Positions 50,739 through 61,995 are shown, counted from the stretch's first letter. The stretch: 64,000 nt of DNA from Liolophura sinensis (GCF_032854445.1 NC_088300.1:44118984-44182983); one strand, 5' to 3'. Numbers and translations: made by a program. The notes: generated by a model not told the origin, from the sequence alone.

Positions 50739-52363
50739 AACATTCCCCACAGGCACATCAAATAGCTGTAATTTGAATCAGCACCGTTTGCCATTGACAC
50801 AAACTTCATTAAAAAGCTAATGATTTCGACCAAATGCGTGATTAAAGATTATATCTTTGCAAAACATGTCCCTGGTCATTGGTAAAGTTTTTCAAATCCA
50901 GCAGCTTGGTAACGTTTACAAGTATATTTAAATGCATGGGCATGACAAAGAGAAGGTATCAACCGCAATAAACCGACGTCCACATAAGTATAAAGCGGAT
51001 ATCATGTTGTACACATGTATATACAAAATTCTATGTACAAGGTTTATTTTTATACTTACAGCTGAAGGTCTAAGTTTTAACTTGAAGTTTAGTGTCAAAA
51101 TGACACACATAGATGACCTGAAAGCTTTATGAGATCGTGTTGATCCCACTCGCTTTAGCCCATATCTGTGTGCAGGTTCACACATAAGTAAACGTTAATG
51201 TAGGTCACGCGTATGCACATTTAACGTGTCATCTTATTCTCCCATAAGAAAACACAAGAAGGCTTGAAAATAAGAGAATACAGATGTACATGTGCAATGT
51301 AGCTAAGGGTGAAGTGCTACAGGTCTCTCAATTCTGCTGGAAAACGTGTTTGCCCATGTCATTTGACCAACCGTTGATCACATGTTAAATTTAATTATCA
51401 GTGTATTTCACAACCATTTTTTTATGCAATATAGTTTTTCTTAACTTCATTTATGCTATATACACCATAGTGCTTAGTAATTCCGTTCAGCACTGTTATT
51501 CTGTACTCATACAGGTTTGAGGCCCGTGCATACGCATATCGCTTATTAAGCGATATATAGCTACATAAATTATCTAGGTCACAAGTTCTTATATTTTACT
51601 GGCTTAGGCATGAAACTAAATCGCTTTTATGCTGAATACATTCTGTATATGTTTTATTACTTGTCCAAAATTGATATAAATGTATATAGAAATAGCTCAT
51701 TTATTTCCGTGAAATAAAGTGATTTGAATAATTGTATTCTTTAACAGCTATATGTGTGCCACATATGGCGGGTTTACACGTATACTGCCATTGTAAATAG
51801 TTAAAGGAAACAGAGATCGATTGTATTCTTGACTGTAAATAATCTAGTATTTATTTAAATTGACAGTTTCGAATTTCCATTATCAGACTTTCGCTAGCTT
51901 TAATGTCACACTCTCAGTTAAAATTTATGAAATAATATCAGTAAAGATTGCAAGAAGTGTTTTCATTGGCCTGCCAAATGCAGCGGACTTCCCGGGTAAA
52001 CATAACCCTGAACATGTCAGCGAGTGCTATGTGTTGTCACAGTATATGCCGTAATACTATTTACTGATGATCCAAAAACAGCAATTTCTGTAAACGGTAC
52101 ATAGTCTGATAATTAAAGATGTGGTTACTAGTGTGACTTTTTCCGTAATTGCTCGAAACTTTAAAATATGAACAAATGTTTAGCAATGTACTTCAACCTA
52201 AACTACAGAAGCCAACTTTGGGCTGGAATATTTTCCTAAAACCACGTCTTACAGGTTTGATATTAACAGTTAAACTTATTCCATATCTGAAGAATATATG
52301 GTTCAGTTTTTGCTTTACTCAATCATTTGGTTGCTGAAATATATTCGTTTGAAAAAATGTAAC
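50739..52363. other. Non-coding stretch upstream of histone H1
   Basis: AT-rich unique sequence. No core histone gene and no other exon recognised. Confidence 0.5.
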
Positions 52364-52370
52364 AAACACA
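52364..52370 (+). promoter_or_regulatory. H1 box (AAACACA) of the histone H1 promoter
   Basis: AAACACA is the known H1-specific upstream element of animal linker histone genes. Here it lies 154 bp before the ATG and about 70 bp before the TATA box, which is close to the usual layout. Confidence 0.7.
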
Positions 52371-52437
52371 TTTCAGAACCTCGGACAAAATCGACACAGA
52401 TTAGGATGACCTGCTTTCGTTCAGGTCCGCGCTCTCT

Positions 52438-52447
52438 CTATATATCC
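52438..52447 (+). promoter_or_regulatory. TATA box of the histone H1 gene
   Basis: CTATATATCC lies 71-80 bp before the ATG, giving an expected start of transcription near 52470 and a short leader of about 50 bases, usual for replication-dependent histone genes. Confidence 0.75.
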
Positions 52448-52517
52448 CTACGCGTTGGCGGCAAACATTATCAGTCTGAATTCAGTGTTAAACTGAGAGT
52501 GTGACTTACCCGCTACA

Positions 52518-53066
52518 ATGGCAGACACCGCAGCAGCTCCCGTGGCGAAAGCCAAGAAGGCCTCCAAGCCTAAGAAGCCCGCTGACCATCCCAAATACAG
52601 TGAGATGGTGAAGGCCGCAATCAGCGGACTGAAGGAAAGGGGAGGTTCATCCAGGCAGAAGATCCTCAAGTACATCGTGTCTAACTACAAGGTTGGTGAT
52701 GAGAAATCTGTTAACACTCACTTGAAAGTCGCCCTCCGTAATGGAGTGAAATCCGGCCTGTTGAAACAGTCTAAGGGTACCGGAGCCGCCGGGTCTTTCA
52801 GATTGGGAGATTCCGCCAAGAAAGCACCTGCGAAACCCAAGAAGAAGGCCGCTGCCAAGAAACCAGCTGCCAAGAAGTCCCCTGCCAAGAAGCCAAAGGT
52901 AAAGAAAGCCAAATCCCCAAAGAAGGCCGCCAAAAAGCCCGCTGCTAAGAAGGCCACAAAGAAAGCCGCGCCAAAGAAGCCAAAGGCCACCAAGAAGCCA
53001 GCAGCTAAAAAGCCCAAGGCCAAGAAGTCTCCCAAGAAGGCGGCCAAAAAGCCAGCCAAGAAGTAA
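52518..53066 (+). CDS. Linker histone H1
   Basis: An intronless 182-codon gene encodes a complete linker histone, which binds nucleosomal linker DNA and compacts chromatin. A short lysine/alanine-rich N-tail (residues 1-22) is followed by the globular winged-helix domain (about 23-97: [58 protein letters not shown]). A lysine-, alanine- and proline-rich C-tail runs to the end (98-182), with [13 protein letters not shown] and [12 protein letters not shown] sites of the kind phosphorylated by cyclin-dependent kinases. ATG context is CTACAATGG. Upstream AAACACA and TATA elements and the downstream histone stem-loop mark it as replication-dependent. It stands alone: no H2A, H2B, H3 or H4 gene is seen in this window. 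No damage is seen. Confidence 0.97.
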   Translation: MADTAAAPVAKAKKASKPKKPADHPKYSEMVKAAISGLKERGGSSRQKILKYIVSNYKVGDEKSVNTHLKVALRNGVKSGLLKQSKGTGAAGSFRLGDSAKKAPAKPKKKAAAKKPAAKKSPAKKPKVKKAKSPKKAAKKPAAKKATKKAAPKKPKATKKPAAKKPKAKKSPKKAAKKPAKK

Positions 53067-53095
53067 ATTAATCTCTCTTCAGAGGTATCTCCAAA

Positions 53096-53111
53096 GGCCC
53101 TTTTCAGGGCC
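53096..53111 (+). terminator. Histone mRNA 3' stem-loop
   Basis: GGCCCT TTTC AGGGCC forms the 6-bp stem and 4-base loop of metazoan replication-dependent histone mRNAs, 30 bases after the stop codon. It is bound by SLBP and directs cleavage without poly(A) addition. The purine patch CCGAGAGAG (about 53122-53130) is a candidate downstream element for U7 snRNP. Confidence 0.96.
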
Positions 53112-53139
53112 AACCAATTCTTCCGAGAGAGTTTCTTTC

Positions 53140-55070
53140 TAAGCACTTACTACTTTCAATGTCTATTTTGATATGGGGTGAAACCTTGATAATACTTTCT
53201 GTATAACCCTATACTTGGTATAATGTATACTCGTGTAGCTTGTCAAGGCATTTTTGAACTAAATGCCGAATTTGGTTACCTGTCCTTGGATATATAAATT
53301 CACTGTAACTACCCACAACTTACTGTTAGCTTCCCACAACAACATGCAGTTGTTCAACAGCCCAAAATTATCTGTGTCACGGGACAAGTTCTCCTTTTGT
53401 CCGGGTATCGGGCTTACCCTCTTGTTCTTGTAATCAACCGCGGCCAATGAGGTATATATTGCGGGAGATAGTTTGAAATTCTTTATAGTGATTAGGTTCG
53501 GCCGGGGCTTTAAAGCGTCCTTGAACTTCCGTTAGACGAAAAGTTATTAACGTAAATAAACCTGCAGAATAGTGACGGATAGATTAGTCTGTAGCTTCAC
53601 AGTATACCTTCTGGAGGGAAGATGTGGTAATAAACATCCACGTGGCAGAATAAAACTAAAGTACCGGTAGGGCATGTGAATGAATCGGCAGTCATATCAG
53701 TAGATTAACCCTATTCCGTCGTACATCAGAAAAATGCTTCTCGTCCATCAATGAGTGCAAAGAGGTCTACCTCGTTTTACGCAGTTTGTGTCGGAGAGTA
53801 ATCAAAATTTTTTTTGGCTCAGTCCTGTACCTATGCCGCCTCCCTTCTTCTAACATAAGCCTACGTTTAAATCGGGTTAAGCGTCTAGACTAGCTTCCGG
53901 CTGTTATAATTGCACCTGGGCTTATAGCAGTATAGGTGTGTTTACCGACTCGCCTGTAGTCTAACCATACATTATTCCATTAACTCCCTGCTCCACGCTA
54001 TCTGACTTAAGTTGTTTTCTCAGAGGTTTATTGTTCTCATTATCTGATAAAGTCAGTTGTAAAAATACCGCCCAGAGGATCTTCTAGGTATTGTACAACT
54101 TGGTTGTATTATTAAATGATTGCAAATCCGGTAAAATGGCGCTAAAGGAAAACTGAGTTAATTTGTAAATTTTTACTTCCATCAGACAAAGTTTTTAAAT
54201 CTAATCTACAGTATACCATAACAGGTGTGTAACTAAAATGAGTGTCTTCTAGGAGACGCATTTTGTCACCTAAGCTATACAGAGCAAATTAACTGGAAAG
54301 AAATTCTCTTTAACTTAATCCTACTCTGGTTATAAGTTCTGAATGAAAGTAATTACGTCATAAGGAATTTTGTAAAACTTTGTAGATACCATTAACCTGT
54401 TATCACCTCAGCTATTTAGAGTAAATTAATTCATGGAAATTGGTATTTAATTTATTACTACTGTATCAAAGACGTCTAAATATAGAAAAGAATAAACAAT
54501 TGCCTTATCAAAGGAAGTAAGTGAATTTCGAGGAGTAAGAACTAGCCCTCAGACTATAAATCCCACTTGCACTTGTGATGTCAAAGAAGTTCATTCGCAT
54601 GTATTATGCGTCAAAATCTGACATCTTTACGGTGCACATTTGTAGTAAAAAGCATCGATTATATTTGTCGGCGAAAGAAAGAAAACATGCACGTATATGC
54701 TCACATCAGAGCGTTCTGTGCTTTCAGATTACGGTTAAACACAAAAACCTGAGCAAAGTCGATATCTGCGACATTCCAGTTTTTGTTTTATTCCTCAAAT
54801 CAGTTACATTTGCACAACAACTAATCGACAAGCAAATGCGCGGTGTCGTTACAACTTGTCTTGGTAGCTATGGTAGCAACAGATGTGGTTGGTCCCCGAA
54901 TATACAAGTACTACAACCACATTCTGTGGCATTACTTCTGTTGAGCCTATACCAAATGTGTCCAAGCAAAAAAAAGCAACGACAGCTTCAGGGCATCTAA
55001 CCTCAGAACTGTACAATTTAGTCTACCACAAATTCCACAGTGATTAATTATATAACACATTATTCAACAC
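53140..55070. other. Non-coding stretch between H1 and the PGRP gene
   Basis: No exon recognised. The 141-codon frame at 54575-55000 has no known domain. A CCAAT-like site with TATATA (about 53443-53460) is not followed by any histone frame. Confidence 0.45.
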
Positions 55071-55077
55071 AAATGGG

Positions 55078-55140
55078 ATTGAGTTCCCAGGAAGAGCCTG
55101 GGATTCGAACTCATGGCCTCAATGAGCTATAAAGACACTT
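55078..55140 (-). mobile_element. tRNA-like SINE relic
   Basis: On the minus strand this reads ATAGCTCATTGAGG (box A-like) directly followed by CCATGAGTTCGAATCCCAGG (box B-like). The boxes are too close for a tRNA gene, so this is probably a deleted, tRNA-derived SINE head. Confidence 0.45.
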
Positions 55141-55384
55141 CTTACGGCTTCTAAATATGAACATTTCATTTCAGAATAATACAGCTTACAATTAACTCAT
55201 ATTTATAACAAGAAACCTAATACTAATTTCAGTGAACATACCGGTACTTAAATTTATAAAAAATAAAAAGGAACCTAATACTGATTGCGATGAACTTATT
55301 ATACATATAACAAGAAAAACATAATACTGTTTACAATAATCTTGTTTATATATATACATATAAAACGAGAAACCTAACAGACCT

Positions 55385-55737
55385 TCATATCATCTTTTTG
55401 GGGTGAACAGGCTTATTACTGTCGTAATGTGGCCATGTTTGTATTGCTGCATACAGTCTGTCCCCTGGACATGTGGTGTTGGGATTCATATCTCGATGAC
55501 CATACAGTTTATAATCGGGTCTGATGTAGCCTCGTGTCACCCCGCAGGTAATCAGGGATTGGACACTGTCCAGAGAGCGTTTGTCCGGCTGTTGTAGTTG
55601 GAAATCCCCCATGATGCTGATCCCTACCGACACGTCATTCCAGCTGCGGACGTGGGCCCCCTGTATACCCCACCCTCGGGCCTCGTATATAGATCCGTCC
55701 GCTCCCACCAAGTAATTGTAGCCAATGTCGTCCCAAC
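55385..55737 (-). CDS. Peptidoglycan recognition protein, last exon
   Basis: This exon carries the C-terminal two thirds of a PGRP (amidase_2 type) domain: WDDIGYNYLVGADGSIYEAR, GWGIQGAHVRSWNDVSVGIS, GHRDMNPNTTCPGDRLYAAI. Zinc ligands expected here are the His of GHRD and the Cys of TTCPG; the catalytic Tyr of DIGYNY is also present. Together with the HHT of the previous exon the set is complete, so an N-acetylmuramoyl-L-alanine amidase activity is expected rather than only peptidoglycan binding. The acceptor is TTTTTCCGGATAG at 55738-55739; the exon begins with GT, completing the Gly codon of a Gly-Trp pair. It ends in TGA at 55385-55387, after a short VHPKKMI tail. PGRPs act in innate immunity against bacteria. 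Confidence 0.93.
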
Positions 55738-56860
55738 CTATCCGGAAAAAAATTATACAATTTTTACATAAGAGTTCTATAAAGGTAGGTAAATACTGAC
55801 TGAGGCAAAGCCAAAATGACACCAGTTTTTTTAAAATACCCCTATTATCGATATGAAAGAACAGGACACAAAAATAAAGGAAAAAATAACTATTTTATTT
55901 ACTTATTTATTTATTTGATTTGTGCTTTACGCCGTACTGATGATATATATGTGCATGGCCTAAGCCTCTTCCATGTCTAGCATTATTAAGTGACATCGCT
56001 TTATGGCCATAATGTGTGTATTTATTGGAAACAAACAGTTACCTATTCTAAAGAAATACTATAAATATCCTTGTATATAGGTGAGCCAATAGCAATTCTA
56101 CGTACTCAAAACCGAATGCAATCATTACTGTTTGAGCCATTCTCGGTAAGGTGTAGTTCTGTTGCGAAAATCTCGCCATATTTGGACATTCCCGCACATT
56201 TCCGACTGTTGTATACAAGCAACCACGCAAGTACTAAACTGATTTGTGGTTGTGAATTTTCACAACAAAGTTTTTATGATCTCGCAGGTCAAGAATGCAA
56301 GAATTCTAAATTCTCGTGAATTTTTAAAACACGTTTTGTACCACTTCTCCGGTTGCCAATCGTTAGGAATCGTGGAATTGAGGATTGAGTGTTTAAAAGG
56401 CATTACTGAGGCTCTTAATTGGTTACAAAAATTATTACATTGTACAATCAGCTCCTATCGTAACTCGTGTCGATTGTGTCTTGCGGAAGATGAAATAAAT
56501 GTACCGCATTGCAATAGGCTACTTCAGTGAGGCATCTCTAAAAGATGGCGGCGATTTCCTCTTTGTCTAAACAGTTTGGTCACACGAATACTTTATATAT
56601 AACATTATTATGTTCATCAAATTTTGTAAAAGATACGCGCTTCTTGTAATGTTTCGTTATATTTATTTGTAAGATGTAAACCGGTTACTTTCTTATTAAC
56701 TCTCCTCATTTCAAAAAGCTCTCTGTTGACATAATTTTGCGTGATGTGAACTTGTAATTGGCACTAATGCTCAACGTCCTGGTATAGCTATGAAGTGTGA
56801 ATCCCGCTGGGATTGGCACACCCCCGACAAACTGACGTCATCTTCACTTTATTCTCTTAC
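55738..56860 (-). other. PGRP intron
   Basis: Between the two PGRP exons, with GTAAGA at the minus-strand 5' end (56860) and ATAG at the 3' end. It contains a SINE fragment at 55890-55945. No extra exon is required, because the exon phases fit once the frameshift in the upstream exon is allowed for. Confidence 0.8.
55890..55945 (-). mobile_element. SINE 3'-end fragment in the PGRP intron
   Basis: (TTTA)n followed by TTTGTGCTTTACGCCGTACT, the inverted tail of the CGTAAAACACC family. The rest of the element is absent. Confidence 0.7.
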
Positions 56861-57056
56861 CTCGAGTGTCCATATGGAAATTCTGAATGTTTTTTCATCT
56901 CAACCAAACACTCGTCGAAGTTTTGACAGTATGTCATGGACGTGTGGTGAATGATGACAATTCCAACTGGCTCGTTGAGTGGAGTGGTGGCCTTTGGGGC
57001 ACGAGCTCCCCATTCAGCACGTGTCGCTATGGTTATCTCACAGCCATTTTGTGTCG
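56861..57056 (-). pseudogene. Peptidoglycan recognition protein, upstream exon with an apparent frameshift
   Basis: After a TTACAG acceptor the minus strand reads NGCEITIATRAEWGARAPKA, then NEPVGIVIIHHTSMTYCQNF and DECLVEM. This is the PGRP start (RAEWGAR), the first zinc-ligand His (HHT) and the paired cysteines. After VEM, frame 0 gives a sequence unlike PGRPs and a donor phase that does not fit the next exon. Shifting one base, within the run of six A (56890-56895 as T on the + strand), gives IQNFHMDTR, the usual PGRP motif, and a phase-1 end that joins the last exon as Gly-Trp-Asp-Asp. So there is one base too many in A6: either a sequencing or assembly error, or a real disabling mutation. 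The rest of the exon is intact, which favours an error or a recent change. Confidence 0.85.
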
Positions 57057-57557
57057 CTGTAATACAAGTAAGCTATACTGTCAAACATGTATACTGTCGA
57101 TATTTCAACATTCAATAACACAACAAAAGCAAAAATAAAAGCTAGCATAAAAGAACTCAAACTATATATATCATCCACTCTGTGTAAACGTAAAAACAGG
57201 TGAAATCTAAAAGGTGAATTAAGGTTATGACTTCATGGATGGAAGAAAACCGCCCTAAGCATAGGAAGCACTACTGATTTCTCTTCCTGCGGGTATAGCT
57301 GAGAAACTTTTGTATACACCACACGTGCCTAAATATCTGATTGTGTGGACACCAGGTGCAGTAAATGTAAAGGTAATTCATAAATTAATCTCATAAACAA
57401 TTCACACTATATCCTAGGTAACGAAGACTGTTTGGCACAATATTAGAGTGTATAGGAAACATTTTGTTTCTAGGGTGAGTTTTATGGACTATATTGACAG
57501 TACGCCTCTGTAAGTTCCATTGCCAACCAATTCATTTGTTTTTGTTTCATTGTTTTT

Positions 57558-57871
<314 letters not shown>

Positions 57872-58069
57872 TGGAGCATACACAATAAAATACACAAAGT
57901 TATATTGACAACTGAACTATTTTCATTCTTTTTAGTTCCGTGAAAAGAAATGTAAAATGAAGTATTTTCAGATTAGGGTTTTCAACTGTACATCGGATGA
58001 TGGTTATACCTGTAATTTTAATTTTAAGTTTGCCTTACCTTTTAAATACAGTTATATCAAAATACATAC

Positions 58070-58082
58070 CTGAACTGCCCAT
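58070..58082 (-). CDS. Candidate first coding exon of the PGRP gene (weak)
   Basis: On the minus strand GACGGGATGGGCAGTTCAG is followed by GTATGT, a good donor. Starting at this ATG gives Met-Gly-Ser-Ser and one base over, the phase needed by the 57056 exon. A TATATATA stretch lies about 40 bases upstream of the ATG (near 58112-58121). If right, the protein would lack a signal peptide and act inside the cell, as a few PGRPs do. The frame is open further upstream for about 35 codons without another Met. A different first exon, with a signal peptide, could equally lie beyond, so this is only a suggestion. Confidence 0.25.
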
Positions 58083-58850
58083 CCCGTCTCGTATAAAGAA
58101 CGATTTGTAAGTATATATAAACGCAGAAGTATTTGTAATGATACCAGCACGTAATGCAACTCCTTTTAAACCTCTGATCCTGTGACGTCACTCGCCATGT
58201 GATCAGTGTAACCAAAGGTGAATACATCAAGCATATAATAGCAAGTACCTAATATGGCTTTCGTCCAATCATTTTCATCCGACCTAATTTACTCACGTGA
58301 CCGTTGACACAACTGATCAGCCGAGCGTGATTATGTTCCTCAGCATACACATGTACACATTTATATCACAGACGTCTACTGAAAGAGGTATTATGTACTT
58401 TATGCATTTTACTACCTGTTCGCTGTAAAATAAGTACCCAGAGTTTTCTAACTAAAATACATTCAGATCATGCGGCACGTGTCCGGATAGAGTTTACATT
58501 TCTCCGTACTTTTCTACATCCGCCAGGGAAATACCGAAATGTCCTGCTCCCATTTATTTGTCAGTTTCTACTTTTTCGCCAAATGTAGATTTATCTACAC
58601 AATGCTTTGAAGAAATTGTTGACGAGGGTAGAAAACAGAAAATCCACGGGAAATACAAACGGGAAAGGGGACAAGTTGATTCGTCACCTCTTGCAAAGGA
58701 ATGACTGAATGATTGATTTATGTGTGTTAAATGCTGGCCTAACGATTATTTCACTTTTAACACAGTTGTCACCGAAGTATAGTTTAAGTTTCTTAATGAG
58801 CCAATTTGTATATATATTTTTTGAACAACTGTGTATAATTCACGCTGATC
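58083..58850. other. Non-coding stretch
   Basis: Between the candidate PGRP first exon and the retrotransposon. AT-rich, nothing recognised. Confidence 0.4.
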
Positions 58851-59189
58851 CATATGCCAAACGGATGGATGGTTGTTATAAGTCTGATCGAACTGATCGA
58901 ACGCGAAAACTATATAGAATGTACAGAAAATGTACTAAATTACACTCTTCGCGTGGCAATAAAAATATTTTGAATATAAATTTAACAAGTATGACAATGA
59001 CATCAAGAACACGTGGAAAACATGAAACGAATTGATGAACAAGAAAAACAAGGATCACTTACCCTCGTGTTTTGAAACTGATGGGCGCAAGTCAAGAGAT
59101 AAAACTGAAATAGCTAAGGGTTTCAACGAATATTTAGCTATTTGACCTCAAATCTTGAGTCTAGTATACCTTTAGTGGAAAAAAATCTT

Positions 59190-59575
59190 TTCAGAGTATC
59201 TTGGAAATCCTAATGACGGTAATTTTTCCTTTCCATAGATTTCACCAACAGACATCTTTAATGCCCTAACATCCTTGAAATCTAATGCTGCTACTGGGCT
59301 AGATGGTATCCATATGTCTATTGTGAAACTTGTTTTTGACTATATATCGGCTCCTCTAGCCCACATTATTAATCTGTCGTTCTAATCAGGTGTCGTCCCC
59401 GATATTCTAAAAAGAGCAAAAGTGTTCCCGGTTTACAAAGCTGGTAGAGATGACCTATTAGAAAACTATAGACCAATATCAATTCTTCCATGTCTAAGCA
59501 AAATATTAGAAAAACTTGCTACTAATTCTATCATTGATTATCTCGAGTCATATAACATAACTGATATTAACCAGT
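59190..59575 (+). pseudogene. LINE reverse transcriptase, N-terminal part, disabled
   Basis: The frame reads EYLGNPNDGNFSF, a TAG stop at 59236-59238, ISPTDIFNALTSLKSNAATG, LDGIHMSIVKLVFDYISAPL, a TAA stop at 59383-59385, and then SGVVPDILKRAKVFPVYKAG, ENYRPISILPCLSKILEKL and the end of the frame near NQY. The motif order (ATGxDGI, then NYRPISxLP) is that of reverse transcriptases of non-LTR elements. It continues in the next frame through a one-base shift near 59576-59600. Confidence 0.8.
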
Positions 59576-60019
59576 ATGTTTTCCGCCTGCTCATTATATG
59601 ACAAACTTATAACCGCTAGGGAGAACAAGCATTGTACTGTGGCTACTTTCATTGACTTATCAAAGGCTTTTGACACTGTCAATCATAACATTCTTCTTTC
59701 AAAACTAGATCACTATGGCTTCCTGGACCTGTCAAACCGTACACAATGTACATCCTTCAGCAATGTCTTCCCTGAATCCACAAACGTTACATGTGGTGTG
59801 CCTCAAGGGTCGATTCTGGGACCAATCCTATTCTTATTATATATAAATGACATATCAAAAGTAACACACGTCCTAAATATCATACTTTTTGCAGACGATA
59901 GTAGCACAACTTATTCCGGTGAAAATGTCGATGAGGTTATCACGACTTACGAGCTAGGAAAGCTGAACACTTGGTTCCGTGCAAACCGCCTTTCACTAAA
60001 TGTTAACAAAAGAAAATAA
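59576..60019 (+). pseudogene. LINE reverse transcriptase, catalytic part
   Basis: An open stretch holds the palm motifs: TFIDLSKAFDTVNHNILLSK (first catalytic Asp), CGVPQGSILGPILFLLYIND and LFADDSS (the two catalytic Asp of F-A-D-D), then LNTWFRANRLSLNVNK. It is cut from the upstream part by a frameshift and closed by a stop after NKRK. The frame shown starts at an internal ATG that is not a true start. The catalytic residues survive, but the element cannot make a full protein. Confidence 0.9.
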
Positions 60020-60065
60020 TATGTTAATCTCGCCCGCGAGTAGACATAGACCACAAAGTACTGTT

Positions 60066-60737
60066 CCCTTGACTGTTTCTGGGATAGAGGTTAAATGAGT
60101 CAGAGAGTTCAAATTTCTTGGTTTTATGTTTAACGAAAAGCTAAATTGGACGTCACACATAGATGGTATTCGTAAAAAGGTCTTGAGGAATCTAGGTATA
60201 TTACACAACATTAAGGACTCGGTGAATAATAATAAAACACTTTTTATCCTTTATTATTCTTTGATCTACCCTTATTTTTCATACGGGAATATTTTGTGGG
60301 CAAACACGTATAAGTCTCACTTGCAACCTCTGCAAATATTGCAAAAACGCGCTATTCGAATTGTTACTATTGTGATTATGTCTAGGTCACTAGAACACAC
60401 AAAGCCACTTTTTTGTACTCTTGAAATTCTGCCCTTGTCTGAATTGAACATTTTTTCTATTAATATGATATTGCATAAATTTTTTTATCACCCCGAAGTA
60501 TTACCAACTAGCTTTAATAATTGCATGATTAAAAACACTGACACGTCACTATGGCACAACACGTCGGCCATTAGATCTGTATCGAACTCCCTTTGTAATC
60601 TGTCCTATCGTTCACTTAAAGTAGCTGGCCCTCGGGAATGGAACAAACTCCTTTCATACTTACGCAATATTCAATCAATTTCCTTATTCAAATCTACACT
60701 AAAATCGTATATGCTGCAGCACTTATTCCAATTTTAG
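60066..60737 (+). pseudogene. LINE reverse transcriptase, C-terminal part
   Basis: After another break, the frame carries FLGFMFNEKLNWTSHIDGI, LFILYYSLIYPYFSYGNILW, LQILQKRAIRIV, a His-Thr-Lys-Pro-Leu-Phe motif, and near the end VAGPREWNKLL and SLFKSTLKSYMLQHLFQF, with a stop at about 60735-60737. These motifs are typical of the end of the reverse transcriptase protein in many invertebrate LINEs. The upstream joint (about 60017-60090) includes a stop codon or shift. The first ATG-led frame starts at 60126. Confidence 0.85.
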
Positions 60738-61006
60738 TCTAACACACAATAATATACTTGTTAATCTTTACTATAAGTACCTGTATATATTGTTTATTTA
60801 TTTACTTTTTTTCACAGGAACAAATAATCACGATGTTTATAATCACCATAGTTCACATGCCTGTATTATATACAAATTGTATGTTAATGGTATAGAGCAA
60901 GCTCAATGGAGCTTTATTCCCGCCAGTATGTTTCCGATATTTATATAAATCTTATGTTTTGTATATTATATTGGTGAATAAACAAACAAACAAACAAACA
61001 AACATC

Positions 61007-61244
61007 CCCAATGACCCTAGAAGACTTGACTATAGATCTATATTTGTCGTACTACAAAACATTATATTCCTGGTGTATGTATTAATTGCGTGAAAACAAT
61101 TTAAACATCTAACTGCCATAGCACAGGCTGTATGAGAAAATAGAACGTTATGCTTGTCCTTTAATAAATGTTAGAAACTTGTATGAGTGAATGCAAATAT
61201 GGTAAGATGAAAACAAATGACGAGAAGAGAATACCTACCGGAAC
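61007..61244. other. Short non-coding gap
   Basis: AT-rich spacer between the LINE tail and the repeat patchwork. Nothing recognised. Confidence 0.4.
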
Positions 61245-61740
61245 AGAGGTCAGATTGTCGTTTTGTCTGTTTGTCGCTTTGTCAGGTTGTCTTTTTGTCC
61301 AATTGATGTTTTGCGTGTTTGCTATGTTGTGCGGCTAAGTGTGGATCTTCTTTTGGTTGTCGTTTTCTCTGGTTAACTCTGCATGATTGAAGTGTTTTCT
61401 TGGTTGTCATTTTGGTTGTGGTTTTGTCTGTAGTTTTACCAGGTATTGCTGCCGTTTTGTCCGGTTGTCGTTTCTTGTCTTTTTGCCCATTTGTCGTTTC
61501 CTCGGGTTGACATTTTTTCAAGTTCAATTTTTCCCTGGTTGTCACTTTAGTTGTCGTTTTGTGTAGCTGTCGTTTTTTCAGGTATCATTATCGTCTGTCC
61601 CGGTTGTTGTTTTGTGTAGCTGTCGTTTTATCAGGTGTCATTGTCGTTTCACCCGATTGTCGCTTCGCCCGGTTGTCGTTTTGTCTAGTTGTCGATTCAC
61701 TGCCTCTGTCGAGTCATCGTTCGCTGGCTTGTCCGAGTAT
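61245..61740. repeat. GTTGTCGTTTTGTC-rich minisatellite
   Basis: Repeats of CGGTTGTCGTTTTGTC type with a basic step of about 15-24 bp and many changes. On the minus strand it encodes a Lys/Thr/Gln-rich sequence (61282-61545), which is a by-product of composition. Confidence 0.8.
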
Positions 61741-61761
61741 GTTGTATGACGGTTATGTCAC

Positions 61762-61995
61762 GTAGTCACTTTGATTACATCACTATATATGTCGCTTTGC
61801 CTAGTTAATTACACTTTGTCACATCACTGTATATGTCGCTTTGCCGGCTTAATCACACTTTGTCACATCACTGTATATGTCGCTTTGGCGGGTTATTTAC
61901 ACTTTGTCACATCACTATATATGTGGCTTTACCAATTAATCGCACTTTGTCACATCACTATATATGGCACTTTGCTGGGTTAATTACACCTTGTC
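61762..61995. repeat. Tandem repeat, about five units of 46-48 bp
   Basis: The unit reads CACTTTGTCACATCACTATA then TATGTCGCTTTGCCGGGTTA and ATTA. Starts are near 61764, 61812, 61857, 61904 and 61950. Units differ by a few bases each. Confidence 0.9.

Larger units (their letters stand above)
58850..61006 (+). mobile_element. Decayed non-LTR retrotransposon (jockey/CR1-like LINE)
   Basis: The element shows a broken reverse transcriptase frame, a C-terminal region typical of such LINEs, and a 3' tail of (AAAC)n (GAATAAACAAACAAACAAAC, about 60975-61006). The 5' end is uncertain. A basic stretch at 58.86-59.03 kb (RTRKLYRMYRKCTK) resembles the linker between endonuclease and reverse transcriptase. 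No endonuclease domain is seen, so it is probably 5'-truncated. I do not see a clear target duplication. The clade is inferred from general RT features only. Confidence 0.85.

Noticed and set aside
53443-53460. CCAAT plus TATATA, as a second histone promoter
   Set aside because: No histone or other coding sequence follows in either direction.
54575-55000. 141-codon + strand open frame between H1 and PGRP
   Set aside because: No family resemblance, no repeat structure and no promoter or poly(A) signal that I can defend.
56887-57138. 83-codon + strand open frame
   Set aside because: It is the antisense shadow of the PGRP exon on the minus strand.
61282-61545. Lys/Thr/Gln-rich 87-codon minus-strand frame
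   Set aside because: It is a GTTGTCGTTTTGTC minisatellite read in reverse. No domain.
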